Origin: CAZBZG01 sp964496245
GTDB lineage: Bacteria > Planctomycetota > SZUA-567
Direction of reading: 5' to 3'
Assembly (NCBI GenBank): GCA_964496245.1
Contig: CAZBZG010000004.1
Span: forward strand, 1 to 37,082
Length of the DNA: 37,082 bases
Shown: in pieces, positions 25,905 to 34,243 of the stretch
Layout: each line of letters begins with the position of its first letter
Position numbering within the stretch: position 1 is the first letter of the stretch
Position numbers and translations under genes: made by a program
The notes under the pieces: generated by a model
Told to the model about the DNA's origin: nothing
The model's input: the letters and a program-made list of their open reading frames with translations, nothing else
The model's database searches: none

Positions 25905-26954
25905 CTATTCTCCGTCCGGTGCCTGCCGGATCGTTCGGTCCACCGCGCTGGCGACGCGGCGGAGCCGGCTGACGAGTGCGGCGAAGTCCGCGGGCGTGAG
26001 ACTCTGCGGGCCGTCGGAGAGGGCGGCGGGCGGATCGGGATGGACCTCGATCAGCAGGCCGTCGGCGCCGGCCGCCACGGCGGCGAGCGCCATGGGCCCG
26101 ACCTCGGTGCGCGCGCCCGTGGCGTGCGAAGGGTCCACGATCACGGGCAGGTGCGTCAGACGCTTGAGTACGGGAACGGCCGAGAGGTCGAGCGTGTTGC
26201 GCGTATGGTCGGAGAAGGTGCGCACGCCTCGCTCGCACAGGATCACGTTGTAGTTGCCCTCGGCCAAAATATACTCGGCGGCCTGGAGGAATTCCGCGAG
26301 CGTGGCGCTCATGCCCCGCTTGAGGAGCACGGGCAGGCGGCTCTGCCCCACGCGTCGGAGGAGGGAGTAGTGCTGCATGTTGCGCGCCCCGATCTGGATG
26401 ACGTTTGCGTGCGCCTCGACCCGGTCCACGCCCGCGATGTCCACGGCCTCGGTCACGGCCGGCAGTCCGCTCGCTTCGCTCGCTTCGGCGAGATACGCGA
26501 GTCCCTCTTCGCCGAGCCCCTGGAAGGAGTACGGGCTGGTGCGCGGTTTGAAGGCGCCGCCCCGGAGCACGGCCGCGCCCGCGTCGCGCACCGCAGCCGC
26601 AACCGCCTGCATCATGTCCCGGCCCTCGACCGCACACGGGCCGGCCATGAGCACGATCTCCGGTCCGCCTACCGGCACCGTACCGCCGCCCGGCGTCGGG
26701 ATCTCGACAAGGGTGTCGGCGTCGCGCATCTCGCGCAGCACCAGCTTGTACGGCTGGGTGACCGGAATCGCCTGTGCCACGCCAGCGCAGTCGGCGAACG
26801 CCTCGGGATCGATGGGACCGGGGTTGCCTGTGATCCCGATGGCCGTGCGGTTGGCTCCCGGCATGGGATGGGGGGTGAAGCCCATCCGCCGGATCCGGTC
26901 GCAGACCGCATCGGTCTGGGCTTGGGGGGCGTGGGCGTGCATGACGACGAGCAT
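25905..26954 (-). CDS. aroF: 3-deoxy-7-phosphoheptulonate (DAHP) synthase, type I-beta
   Basis: A 349-residue cytoplasmic enzyme catalysing the first step of the shikimate pathway: phosphoenolpyruvate plus erythrose 4-phosphate to DAHP. Residues 1-85 form the ferredoxin-like regulatory domain typical of Thermotoga-type enzymes (MLVVMHAHAPQAQTDAV). The barrel has GPCAVEG near 107, RGGAFKPRTSPYSFQGLG near 132, IQIGARNMQHYSLL, LLKRGMSATLAEFL, ERGVRTF and the metal/substrate motif VDPSHATG. The ATG at 26954 was chosen because AAAGGGG lies about 8 bases upstream and the regulatory domain begins there; upstream codons are not family-like. Gene naming varies (aroF, aroG, aroA-beta). It stands alone with its own promoter and is not in an aro operon. 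Confidence 0.93.
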   Translation of the reverse strand: MLVVMHAHAPQAQTDAVCDRIRRMGFTPHPMPGANRTAIGITGNPGPIDPEAFADCAGVAQAIPVTQPYKLVLREMRDADTLVEIPTPGGGTVPVGGPEIVLMAGPCAVEGRDMMQAVAAAVRDAGAAVLRGGAFKPRTSPYSFQGLGEEGLAYLAEASEASGLPAVTEAVDIAGVDRVEAHANVIQIGARNMQHYSLLRRVGQSRLPVLLKRGMSATLAEFLQAAEYILAEGNYNVILCERGVRTFSDHTRNTLDLSAVPVLKRLTHLPVIVDPSHATGARTEVGPMALAAVAAGADGLLIEVHPDPPAALSDGPQSLTPADFAALVSRLRRVASAVDRTIRQAPDGE

Positions 26955-27035
26955 GGTGAGGCCCCTTTCAGCGTCTTGGCAGGCAACGGCTTCGAGAGGA
27001 GGCGAGAATCGGAAGCCCGCGCCCGCACGCGCAAG

Positions 27036-27065
27036 AGTATAGCGGTGCGCGCGGGCGACGTCCAA
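27036..27065 (-). promoter_or_regulatory. Promoter of the DAHP synthase gene
   Basis: On the minus strand, TTGGAC (27065-27060) and TATACT (27041-27036) with an 18-base spacer, about 80 bases upstream of the start at 26954. The rest of the 26955-27120 gap shows nothing else. Confidence 0.55.
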
Positions 27066-27120
27066 GGGTTTCGCAAGGAGAGGGCGCGGGGGTCTCGCGT
27101 CCGCGCCGATGGGTCGCCAT

Positions 27121-28224
27121 TCAGGCGGGCACGCTCCGGACCCGCCGGGCGCGGAGTGCATTGAGCGCTTCGCATGCGGCCAGAGCTTGGTCGCGCGTCT
27201 CAGCGGGCACGATAAAGACCACGCGCCGGTCGACCGGAAACCGCTCAGGCCAGGTCTCCGGCGGGCCTTCGGGCGTCCAGCCGAAATGCATCTGCGCGAT
27301 ACGGCGGTCGAAATACGTGTACGCATCCCGGACGTAGGTGGCTGCGTCGCGCGTGGGCGGAGCACAGAGATTGAGCAGGCGCAGGCCGGGCACGCGCGCG
27401 AACCCGCCCCACTGGTGCCGTGCGTCCGCGCAGCAGTGGATCCCGATGCCGCCGTAGCGTTCGGACAGGCCCGCGAGTTCGTCATAGAAGAAAGTGTCGA
27501 ACATGCCCTCGCTGACGGCACCCACCTCGTCCTCCGACAGGGTCAGGCCGCCGGACATGAAGTAATCGGGGTAGTGGGCCACGTATTCGGTGCCGTAACG
27601 CCGGAACCATTCGTCCAGGAAGGCGGTCAGGAGTTCCTCGACCTTGGCCGCGAGCGCGCGCACTGCGTCGGGCGCTTCGACCATGGCGGCAAAGAAGTCT
27701 GTCTTTTCCCAAATGAGCGCGGCGATGTCCATGGGGCTCTGGATGTCGACCAGACGCATGACGGCCTGTTGGCCGGCGCGCGCGTAGAGTGCGTCCGCGA
27801 TTTCGAACAGGACGGCGAGCGTGGATGAGCCCAGATCGGGCACGCGCAGAGCGTCCGCCTCGGCCGCATTGAAGACGCGGGGGCGGGCGAATGGATTGGT
27901 GTGCGCGAGCCGTTGCACCGAACAACCGAAGGCCTCGGCGAAGATCTCGGTACCGGTGAGGTTGTTGAGGTACGGGATCTGGTCGTCGTGGAGCCACGCA
28001 GCCTTGGTGCAGTGGTGTTCGTAGGCCCGCCAAGCTCGTTCGATGCGTTCGGCCGCCTTGTCCGGCCAGAGCGGCGGAGCGGGCGGAAGATCGAGATCCG
28101 GCTCGTTGTAGGCCACCTGGAACAGGAAGCCGGGGAGGGCATCGGGCTGGAGGAACTCCCGCCATCGCTGCTTGCGGGCTTCTATGCTGGTGCTGGTGGT
28201 CGAGAAGGGACTGGACGCGGTCAT
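27121..28224 (-). CDS. Uroporphyrinogen decarboxylase-family (URO-D) protein, not HemE
   Basis: A 367-residue protein with the URO-D fold. Visible features are AYNEPDLDLPPAPPLWPDKA, VRDAYTYFDRRIAQMHFGW and the GIGIHCCADARHQWGGFARV stretch near 265-285, a place where related cobamide-dependent methyltransferases carry His/Cys metal ligands. It lacks the HemE arginine pattern at the N-terminus, so a role in heme synthesis is unlikely. Many PVC genomes carry such proteins next to AraC regulators; their substrates are mostly unknown. The ATG at 28224 is preferred over 28242 because CAGGAGAT lies 6 bases before it while 28242 has no ribosome site. It is transcribed divergently from the AraC gene across a 128-base regulatory gap. 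Confidence 0.8.
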   Translation of the reverse strand: MTASSPFSTTSTSIEARKQRWREFLQPDALPGFLFQVAYNEPDLDLPPAPPLWPDKAAERIERAWRAYEHHCTKAAWLHDDQIPYLNNLTGTEIFAEAFGCSVQRLAHTNPFARPRVFNAAEADALRVPDLGSSTLAVLFEIADALYARAGQQAVMRLVDIQSPMDIAALIWEKTDFFAAMVEAPDAVRALAAKVEELLTAFLDEWFRRYGTEYVAHYPDYFMSGGLTLSEDEVGAVSEGMFDTFFYDELAGLSERYGGIGIHCCADARHQWGGFARVPGLRLLNLCAPPTRDAATYVRDAYTYFDRRIAQMHFGWTPEGPPETWPERFPVDRRVVFIVPAETRDQALAACEALNALRARRVRSVPA

Positions 28225-28254
28225 CCGAATCTCCTGAGACATGGTTGTCGCTTT

Positions 28255-28267
28255 TGGTCATTGACCA
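28255..28267. promoter_or_regulatory. Palindrome TGGTCA-T-TGACCA, candidate operator
   Basis: A perfect 6-base inverted repeat with a single central base. It lies between the divergent URO-D and AraC genes, and its right half overlaps the -35 box of the AraC gene's promoter. It could be a site for autoregulation or a shared operator. AraC proteins usually prefer direct repeats, so another dimeric regulator is also possible. Confidence 0.45.
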
Positions 28268-28289
28268 GTGTATCCAGACCTCATAATAT
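28261..28289 (+). promoter_or_regulatory. Promoter of the AraC-family gene
   Basis: TTGACC (28261-28266) and TAATAT (28284-28289), spacer 17, about 64 bases upstream of the ATG at 28353. This AT-rich patch stands out in GC-rich surroundings. Confidence 0.6.
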
Positions 28290-28352
28290 CACACAGGAAA
28301 ACTACGTGAATGGCCGTTCTGGGCCAACTCTTGTCATATATGGGCGCCATCC

Positions 28353-29153
28353 ATGGGCTATTTCGACGACATCCAGTTCATTGACGCGGCCGTGGACCCG
28401 CATTGCCGGGCCGTGATCGACCACCGGTTCACCGGGACCTACTCGCTGGAGTTCCTGCTCGCAGGCCGCATGTTCTTCGGCATCGACCGCGGTCCCCAGG
28501 TCGTCCTCGATCGACCTGCCGCGTTCTGGCATCACCCCGGGCATGTCTACCAATACGGCGCTGTGGACGAGCAGGGCTGGCATCACCACTGGGTGCTGAT
28601 CAAGGGTGCGCGCGCCCGGCGCCTGGTGGCGGACGGGTTGATGCCGCTGGCGCCGGCGGGCTATCTCCACGTGCAGCAGCCGGCTGTGTTCGCGGATCTC
28701 TTTGTCGCGCTGGTCGAGCTCGTGCGCGACGGCGATTTGCAGCGCCAGGGGGATCGGGTGATTCTGCTCGAGCGGCTCGTCTGCCTGCTTCATAAAGACG
28801 TGCGTGCGGCCGCCGGAGCCACGCCGCACCGCGCGCGGCTCGAGGCGGTCGCGTGTTCGCTCGCGGACGCACCGTGCCAGACCTACGACTTCCGGCAGAT
28901 CGCCCGCACGCTTCACCTCTCCTACAGCCAGTTTCGCCGCCTTTTCCGCCGCTGCGTTGGGCACGCGCCGTACGAGTATTTGCTCCTGTCGCGCATGCGG
29001 CTGGCTGCGCGCGCGCTCCAGGACCCCGAGCGGCAAGTCAAAGAGGTGGCCGCCCGCTGCGGGTACGAGGATCCGGCCCAGTTCTGCAAGCTCTTCAAGA
29101 AGAAGATCGGCATGTCACCCCAGCAGTACCGCAATGCCCTGCCGCGGGCGTGA
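28353..29153 (+). CDS. AraC-family transcriptional regulator
   Basis: A 266-residue cytoplasmic regulator. The N-terminal cupin-like sensor (residues about 1-150) includes SLEFLLAGRMFFGID and PAAFWHHPGHVYQYG, with a histidine-rich stretch (GWHHHWVLIKG). The C-terminal part has two helix-turn-helix motifs: FRQIARTLHLSYSQFRRLFRR and VKEVAARCGYEDPAQFCKLFKKKIG, then the family ending SPQQYR. Such sensors often detect a small sugar or metabolite. The start at 28353 has no clear ribosome site, but the sensor domain begins right there. It is divergent from the URO-D gene, which it may regulate. Confidence 0.9.
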   Translation: MGYFDDIQFIDAAVDPHCRAVIDHRFTGTYSLEFLLAGRMFFGIDRGPQVVLDRPAAFWHHPGHVYQYGAVDEQGWHHHWVLIKGARARRLVADGLMPLAPAGYLHVQQPAVFADLFVALVELVRDGDLQRQGDRVILLERLVCLLHKDVRAAAGATPHRARLEAVACSLADAPCQTYDFRQIARTLHLSYSQFRRLFRRCVGHAPYEYLLLSRMRLAARALQDPERQVKEVAARCGYEDPAQFCKLFKKKIGMSPQQYRNALPRA

Positions 29154-29204
29154 AGGGCTGATGGACGCGATGGAGAAACGCGGTCTGCCGAAGGCGGCTG
29201 GGGC

Positions 29205-29507
29205 CTATTTCGCCTTGTCGATCTCTTCCTGGACCTCTTGGGCGCCTTCGGTGTAGAATTTCTCTTCGTCCGGTGCGAGTTCGCGCAGAAGCCGAAGGAA
29301 CTCGCCCGCGTGCACGCGTTCTTCGTCGGCGACGTCCTTGAGCACTTCGATCGCGAGCTTGTTGTCCGTGGACTCGGCGAGCTGCATGTACAGCTGAATC
29401 GCCTCGTACTCGGCTGCGATCATGAACCGGATGGCCCGGATGAGCTCTGCCTCCGTGAGCTTGCGGTCGTTGGCCAGTCCTGAAAACGCGGTTCCGAAGT
29501 CTGCCAT
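29205..29507 (-). CDS. Small ferritin-like (rubrerythrin/FLP-type) di-iron protein
   Basis: A 100-residue helical protein. The metal-binding pattern is visible: Glu in MIAAEYEAIQLYMQLAE near residue 33 and the EERVH motif in DVADEERVHAGEFLRLL near 61-66. This short form resembles the ferritin-like proteins packaged in encapsulin shells, including the N-terminal domain of Pyrococcus encapsulin. No encapsulin shell gene is in this window, and the C-terminus (EEIDKAK) shows no obvious cargo-loading peptide. The likely role is ferroxidase or iron/peroxide handling. GGAGAG lies 7 bases before the ATG. It converges on the AraC gene with a 51-base gap that has no clear terminator. Confidence 0.85.
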   Translation of the reverse strand: MADFGTAFSGLANDRKLTEAELIRAIRFMIAAEYEAIQLYMQLAESTDNKLAIEVLKDVADEERVHAGEFLRLLRELAPDEEKFYTEGAQEVQEEIDKAK

Positions 29508-29711
29508 GGGTTCTCTCCTCTGTGGTTTCCGGGCTCGCCCGGCGGATTCTCTTTGGTTGCCGCCGGAGTATCTTTCGCTTCCGTCGTCTCGTCCGCCCCG
29601 GTTTCGGCCTGGCCGCCATCCGGCTTGGCCGGTGCGTAGCGGGTGAGGCGGATGTGCCCCGTGTTGCCGGGCGGGAAGTCACGCACCGAGATGCCGATGG
29701 AACTGCGGATC

Positions 29712-29740
29712 AGTCTACCGCGGCGCGCGCGTCCTGTCAA
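29712..29740 (-). promoter_or_regulatory. Promoter of the ferritin-like gene
   Basis: On the minus strand, TTGACA (29740-29735) and TAGACT (29717-29712), spacer 17. The implied leader to the start at 29507 is about 195 bases and contains an open frame (see findings). Confidence 0.65.
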
Positions 29741-29830
29741 TTGCACAACTCGTTTGCAAACGGCCGGATCCTGTAGTCCTGGATAGGTAGAGGCGTCGGG
29801 TATGCGAGCGCGGTCGAAGCCCGGAGCGTC

Positions 29831-29897
29831 CTCTCACCAAGACGCCAAGAACGCCAAAAGGGGGTAGGATTGCTGTCCCTTTGCGTCCTGGCGAGAG
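29831..29897. repeat. Intergenic inverted repeat of the CACCAAGACGCCAAGAAC type
   Basis: CTCTCACCAAGACGCCAAG (from 29831) ends in AAAAGGG (to 29862). It faces CCCTTTGCGTCCTGGCGAGAG (29877-29897). Both ends pair (CTCTC/GAGAG and AAAGGG/CCCTTT). It resembles the element at 6917-7041 and lies in the 276-base gap upstream of the GH116 gene, which shows no other clear signal. Confidence 0.55.
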
Positions 29898-30022
29898 ATG
29901 GAACGTGAGAGCGGTATTGGATTCTGCCTCCCCGCTTTTTGCTTGCACCCCTGCAGCCAACCTCTACCCTGTTGCATCCAAGCGCAAGACCGTTCCGCTG
30001 CCTGCCTCACAAGGAGCCTGCC

Positions 30023-32770
30023 GTGAGTCCCGCCATCCTAGAGACCGAACACCAGGAACTCTTCTATCCCCAGGCCGAGCTGCACAAGCCCATTCCGGTC
30101 CACATTCCGAGCGCGCTCGCCAAGCTGGGGTACTACGTCTGCCTGCGCGTGCCAGCCAACCAGGCCGAACGATTGGGATCGGTGCGCACGCATCTGGAGG
30201 TCGCCGGTCTGCGGCCGGATGACGTGACGCTGGATGCGGGCGAGGGCACGGACGGTCAGACATCCGTGGCGTCCGCGCAGGAGGGACCTGTGTGGGCTCT
30301 CCTCTGCCGTGCGTACGTCTCGCGGGGCGACGGCACGTTGACCTTCTCCGGCGTGCCCGAGGATCTTCCGCGCGCGGACGTGCTTCTCTGCACCTGGCTC
30401 CGCTTCCTGACGAGCGGCGAAGCCGACGCCTGGCTCGCGTGCCAGGACGACCCGGCCTGGGCGCCCGGGGGCGTGCCGCTGGGGGGCATCGGCACGGGCA
30501 AGGTGGAGGTCAGCCGCGACGGGCGCTTCCGCAACTACAGCGGGAACAACAACCAGGACATGCCCTTCGAACATCCGGATGGCCTGGACGGCGCGTTCCT
30601 CTCGGTCGCGCAGGGGGACGAGGAACGCTTGCTCGCGAGCCGCTCCATGGGAGGGCTGGCCGCGTGCGAGCGCCTGGAGGCGGACCTCCTGTTTCCCCAG
30701 GTGCGCCTCGCAGCGGCGGATGCCCTCCCCGGCGTGGACGCATCGGTCCTGCTCTCCGGGCCGGTCGTTCCCCACGATCTCGTGACCGCGAGCCTGCCCG
30801 GGTTCCTGGTCCGGTGGCAGGTGCACAACCGCAAGGGCGAATCCGTGACCGTGCGCTGCCGGCTCGGGTGGCCCAACCTCGTGGGCACGGGCGGCGGCAT
30901 CGGCGAGCCGGAGACGCGCGTGGGATACGCCGACGGCTCCTACCGCTTCTGGGAAGCGCCGGACGCGCATAGGGTGAAGCCCGTCACGACGGACAGCTGG
31001 TGCGGGCTCCAGTACGGCAACGCGCCGAGCGACGTGTGCGCGGCAGCCGACGGGTACCACTATGTGGCTGCCGCTGGCGCAGACGTGGCCCTGCAGGAGG
31101 ACCCCCGCCACGGTTCGGTCGCGCGCACGCTGACCGTAGCCCCGGGCGCGACCGCAACCGCGGACATGGCCGTGGTCTGGGAACTGCCGCGCTTCATCGA
31201 CAATCTGGACGTGGACCGCGGGCTCTACTGGCAGAACCGGTTTGCCAACGGTGAAGAGATCCTGGCCAGACTCTTCCAGGATGCCGATCGCATCTTCTCC
31301 GAAACAGCCGGACTCGCCGACCTGTTTGCAGCCACCGACGCTCCGACGTGGCTGCGCGACCGGCTCGTCAACTGCTGCTATCCGCTCGTGACCAACAGCG
31401 TGCTCTACAAGGATGGGCGCTTCAGCATCAACGAAGGCCCGACCGAGATGACCGGCTGTTACGGCACCCTCGACCAGCGACTGGGCGCGCACCCGGCTAC
31501 GCACCTTTTCTTCCCGGAACTCGACCGCACCGAGCTCGAGCTCTTCGGCGCGGTGCAGGCGGAGAATGGAGGCGTCAACCACGATCTCGGCCACGGCCAC
31601 CTGGAAGAAGAGCCGCGCGATCGGCCCTGGCCGGACCTCGCTTGCTCGTTCATCATCCAGAACGCCAAGCACGCATGGGCTACGGGCGATCAGGACTTCG
31701 AAGACACGGCCTGGGAACGGTCGAAAAAAGCCCTCTTTCGGCATGCGGAATGGTCGGACGCGGGCGGCGGCGTCGCCCAGGTGGGCCAGGGGCTGGGTAC
31801 GAGCTACGACGGGTACCACTACGAAGGCACCACGCCGTACATGGCGACGCTCTGGCTCGCAGCGCTCGAAATCTGCCGGACCTGGGCCCGCGCGCGCGGC
31901 GAAGAGGCCGAGTTCGGCCCCCGGATCGACGCGTGGCACAAGGCCGCGATCGACCGGCTCGAGAACGACCTGTGGAACGGGTCGTTCTACCGCGCCTACG
32001 GCAGCCCGAACGGGCCAAAAAACGAGAACGCCCACGCGGGCATGCTCGCCGGACAGGCCTTCTGCCGGCGTCTCTGCGGCGAGAACGTGCTCTCCCCTGA
32101 ACGCCTGGAAGCCTGTACGCGGACGCTGCTGGCGCTCAACGGCAGCGATCGTTTCGCTGCACCGCCCGACGAAGTCACGCCTGAGGGGGAAGCTGCCACC
32201 GAGTACAGTTGGCTGCCGTATGTGGAGAGCTTCGGGCTGAGCGCGCTCGCCGGCCAGGACGCGGCCGGTATGCTGCCCGTGTGGGAGCGCACCGTGCGCA
32301 CGGCCGGCCAGCAGGGCCGGCGACCGTGCGACACGCGGCTCATGTACCGGCCGACTACGGGCGAGGCTTCGTGGGGGTCCTACTACATGACCGCGCCCGC
32401 GAGCTGGCTCGTGTACGAGGCGCTGCTCGATCTCTTCTTCCGTCCGGCCGAAGGCGTGCTACGGCTCGCGCCCGCGCTCGGCGGTGCCTTTGCCGTGGTG
32501 CATCCGCATTTCTGGGGCGTGGGACGGCGTGATGGAGCGCGCGTCCGCCTAGAGGTGCGGCGCGTCTTCGTCGATCGTGCGCTGCAGGTGACGATACTCG
32601 AAGTGCCGGAGGCGCACGGCGCGGTCTCCCTCGAGGGAGAAACGCTCGCGCACACGGGCGCGTTCGGCGACTACGCGCGCTTCCGCCTGCCCGAAGCGGT
32701 CGCGTTCGAGCCGGGCGCCGCACTCGCCTGGACGGTGGAGCGCCCCCCGCAGGAAGCCTCTTCTTCATAG
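30023..32770 (+). CDS. GH116 family beta-glucosidase (GBA2-like)
   Basis: A 915-residue cytoplasmic enzyme (no signal peptide). The start is the GTG at 30023, fixed by AAGGAG (30011-30016); residues upstream are not family-like. The N-terminal beta-sandwich has the GH116 signature GVPLGGIGTGKVEVSRDGRFRN near 153-174 and WELPRFIDNL near 389. The (alpha/alpha)6 barrel carries the predicted nucleophile Glu471 in FSINEGPTEM and the predicted acid/base Asp596 in TSYDGYHYEGTTPYM, by analogy with bacterial GH116 enzymes and human GBA2. These enzymes remove beta-linked glucose (or xylose/GlcNAc in some) from aglycones. It is monocistronic in appearance. With GH65 it suggests intracellular processing of glucosides. 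Confidence 0.88.
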   Translation: MSPAILETEHQELFYPQAELHKPIPVHIPSALAKLGYYVCLRVPANQAERLGSVRTHLEVAGLRPDDVTLDAGEGTDGQTSVASAQEGPVWALLCRAYVSRGDGTLTFSGVPEDLPRADVLLCTWLRFLTSGEADAWLACQDDPAWAPGGVPLGGIGTGKVEVSRDGRFRNYSGNNNQDMPFEHPDGLDGAFLSVAQGDEERLLASRSMGGLAACERLEADLLFPQVRLAAADALPGVDASVLLSGPVVPHDLVTASLPGFLVRWQVHNRKGESVTVRCRLGWPNLVGTGGGIGEPETRVGYADGSYRFWEAPDAHRVKPVTTDSWCGLQYGNAPSDVCAAADGYHYVAAAGADVALQEDPRHGSVARTLTVAPGATATADMAVVWELPRFIDNLDVDRGLYWQNRFANGEEILARLFQDADRIFSETAGLADLFAATDAPTWLRDRLVNCCYPLVTNSVLYKDGRFSINEGPTEMTGCYGTLDQRLGAHPATHLFFPELDRTELELFGAVQAENGGVNHDLGHGHLEEEPRDRPWPDLACSFIIQNAKHAWATGDQDFEDTAWERSKKALFRHAEWSDAGGGVAQVGQGLGTSYDGYHYEGTTPYMATLWLAALEICRTWARARGEEAEFGPRIDAWHKAAIDRLENDLWNGSFYRAYGSPNGPKNENAHAGMLAGQAFCRRLCGENVLSPERLEACTRTLLALNGSDRFAAPPDEVTPEGEAATEYSWLPYVESFGLSALAGQDAAGMLPVWERTVRTAGQQGRRPCDTRLMYRPTTGEASWGSYYMTAPASWLVYEALLDLFFRPAEGVLRLAPALGGAFAVVHPHFWGVGRRDGARVRLEVRRVFVDRALQVTILEVPEAHGAVSLEGETLAHTGAFGDYARFRLPEAVAFEPGAALAWTVERPPQEASSS

Positions 32771-32893
32771 TCCACCGAGATCGTCTGGGAATCCTCGTAC
32801 ACGGATTGCTCGGCCGCCATACAGACCGCATGCGTGCGTCAGGCATCGTGCGCGTCCTGATGGTGCGGCCAGTCCGCGGCGCGGGCTTTTCGT

Positions 32894-32922
32894 TTGACCC
32901 GGACCGGGTCGCGGGATAGCCT
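32894..32922 (+). promoter_or_regulatory. Promoter of the GAF/HD-GYP gene
   Basis: TTGACC (32894-32899) and TAGCCT (32917-32922), spacer 17, about 38 bases before the ATG at 32960. No strong ribosome site precedes that ATG. Confidence 0.45.
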
Positions 32923-32959
32923 TGAGGGAACAGGCACAGAGCCGCAACGGTGGACCCGC

Positions 32960-34180
32960 ATGGCGAGCCCGGACGAACAGACCTTCCAGCAGCTTCTGGA
33001 CGTGGGGATCGCTCTCACCAGCGAACACAACCTCAACCGCTTGCTCACCCGCATCCTGACCGAGGCGCGCCGCCTCACAGGTGCGGACGCGGGCACGCTG
33101 TACCTCGTCGAGAGCGGCCAGCTCAAAGCCGAGGTCGGCCAATGCCAAACGCTCGTGCACCGCTGGGGCCCCGAACGGGCCGCCGGCGTCTTCGAGAGTT
33201 TCACCCTTCCCATCAGCATGGATTCGATTGCGGGCGCAGCCGCGCACACCCAGGAGATCGTGAACATCCCGGACGTGCAGAGCGCGGACAAGAACTGTCG
33301 GTTCCACTACGATCCGAGCTACGACAAGAAGCACGATTACTCCACCCACTCGAACCTGGCAGTGCCGCTGCTCGATCCGGACGGCACGGTGATCGGCGTG
33401 CTCCAGTTGATCAACGCCACGGCCCGCGGCCGGGTGGTCCCCTTTGACACGCACCGGGTCAAGCTGGCGCGCGCGCTCGCCAGCCAGGCCGCGGTCTCCA
33501 TCCGCAACGCGCGGCTCACCCAGGACCTGCGCGCCGCGCACCTGGATACGCTGCGCCGTCTGGGGGTGGCGGCCGAGTGGCGGGACAAGGAGACCGCCAA
33601 TCACATCACACGCGTCAGTCGATACAGCGGCATCCTGGCCGAGACCATGGGGTGGAGCGGGGAGATGGTGGAGCTGGTGACCCTGGCGAGCCCCATGCAC
33701 GACGTGGGAAAGCTCGGCGTGCCCGACGCGATTCTGCACAAACCGGGCAAGCTCGACGCGGCGGAGCGGAAGATCATGGAGACGCACGCGGTCATCGGTG
33801 CCAACATCATGGCCGACGCCAACAACGAGGTCATGGCCTGGAGTCGTATGGTGGCCCTCGGCCACCACGAACGCTGGGATGGCAAGGGCTATCCCCAGCA
33901 GCTCCGCAGTGGTGACATCCCCCCGGTCTGCCGGATCGTGGCGTTCGCCGACGTCTACGACGCGCTCTCGAGCCGGCGGGTCTACAAACCGGCTTTTCCG
34001 CCGGACAAGGTCATGCACATCATTGAGGAGGAGACGGGCGCTCAGCTCGATCCGGCCGTGGTCGAAGCGTTCCGTGCGGCGCTCGACCGCATGGCTGACG
34101 TGCGCGACCGGTACATGGACCAAGACGAAGATTTCGAGAAGTTTCGCGACTACGAGCACATCGCGCTGGAAGGGGCATGA
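32960..34180 (+). CDS. GAF domain / HD-GYP phosphodiesterase
   Basis: A 406-residue cytoplasmic signalling protein. Residues about 5-185 are a GAF sensor domain (LLTRILTEARRLTGADAGTLY, then VPLLDPDGTVIGVLQLINA). Residues about 205-390 are an HD-GYP domain: HDVGKLGVPD with His247-Asp248, the metal-binding GHHERWDGKGYP (His302-His303 and GYP at 310-312) and FADVYDALSSRRVYK. The complete motif set predicts hydrolysis of cyclic di-GMP (or a related dinucleotide) gated by a ligand bound to GAF. The ATG at 32960 begins just before the GAF helix. A small unknown gene follows 63 bases later and may belong to the same transcript. Confidence 0.92.
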   Translation: MASPDEQTFQQLLDVGIALTSEHNLNRLLTRILTEARRLTGADAGTLYLVESGQLKAEVGQCQTLVHRWGPERAAGVFESFTLPISMDSIAGAAAHTQEIVNIPDVQSADKNCRFHYDPSYDKKHDYSTHSNLAVPLLDPDGTVIGVLQLINATARGRVVPFDTHRVKLARALASQAAVSIRNARLTQDLRAAHLDTLRRLGVAAEWRDKETANHITRVSRYSGILAETMGWSGEMVELVTLASPMHDVGKLGVPDAILHKPGKLDAAERKIMETHAVIGANIMADANNEVMAWSRMVALGHHERWDGKGYPQQLRSGDIPPVCRIVAFADVYDALSSRRVYKPAFPPDKVMHIIEEETGAQLDPAVVEAFRAALDRMADVRDRYMDQDEDFEKFRDYEHIALEGA

Positions 34181-34243
34181 GCGGGCCCTGCTCCCCTTCT
34201 GGACGGTCGGCGCAGCAGGCACCAGGAAACAGGAAGGATCGCC

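Noticed and set aside
27121..28224. Heme biosynthesis gene hemE
   Set aside because: Only the general URO-D fold is seen; the N-terminal HemE signature is missing and the gene is paired with an AraC regulator instead of heme genes.
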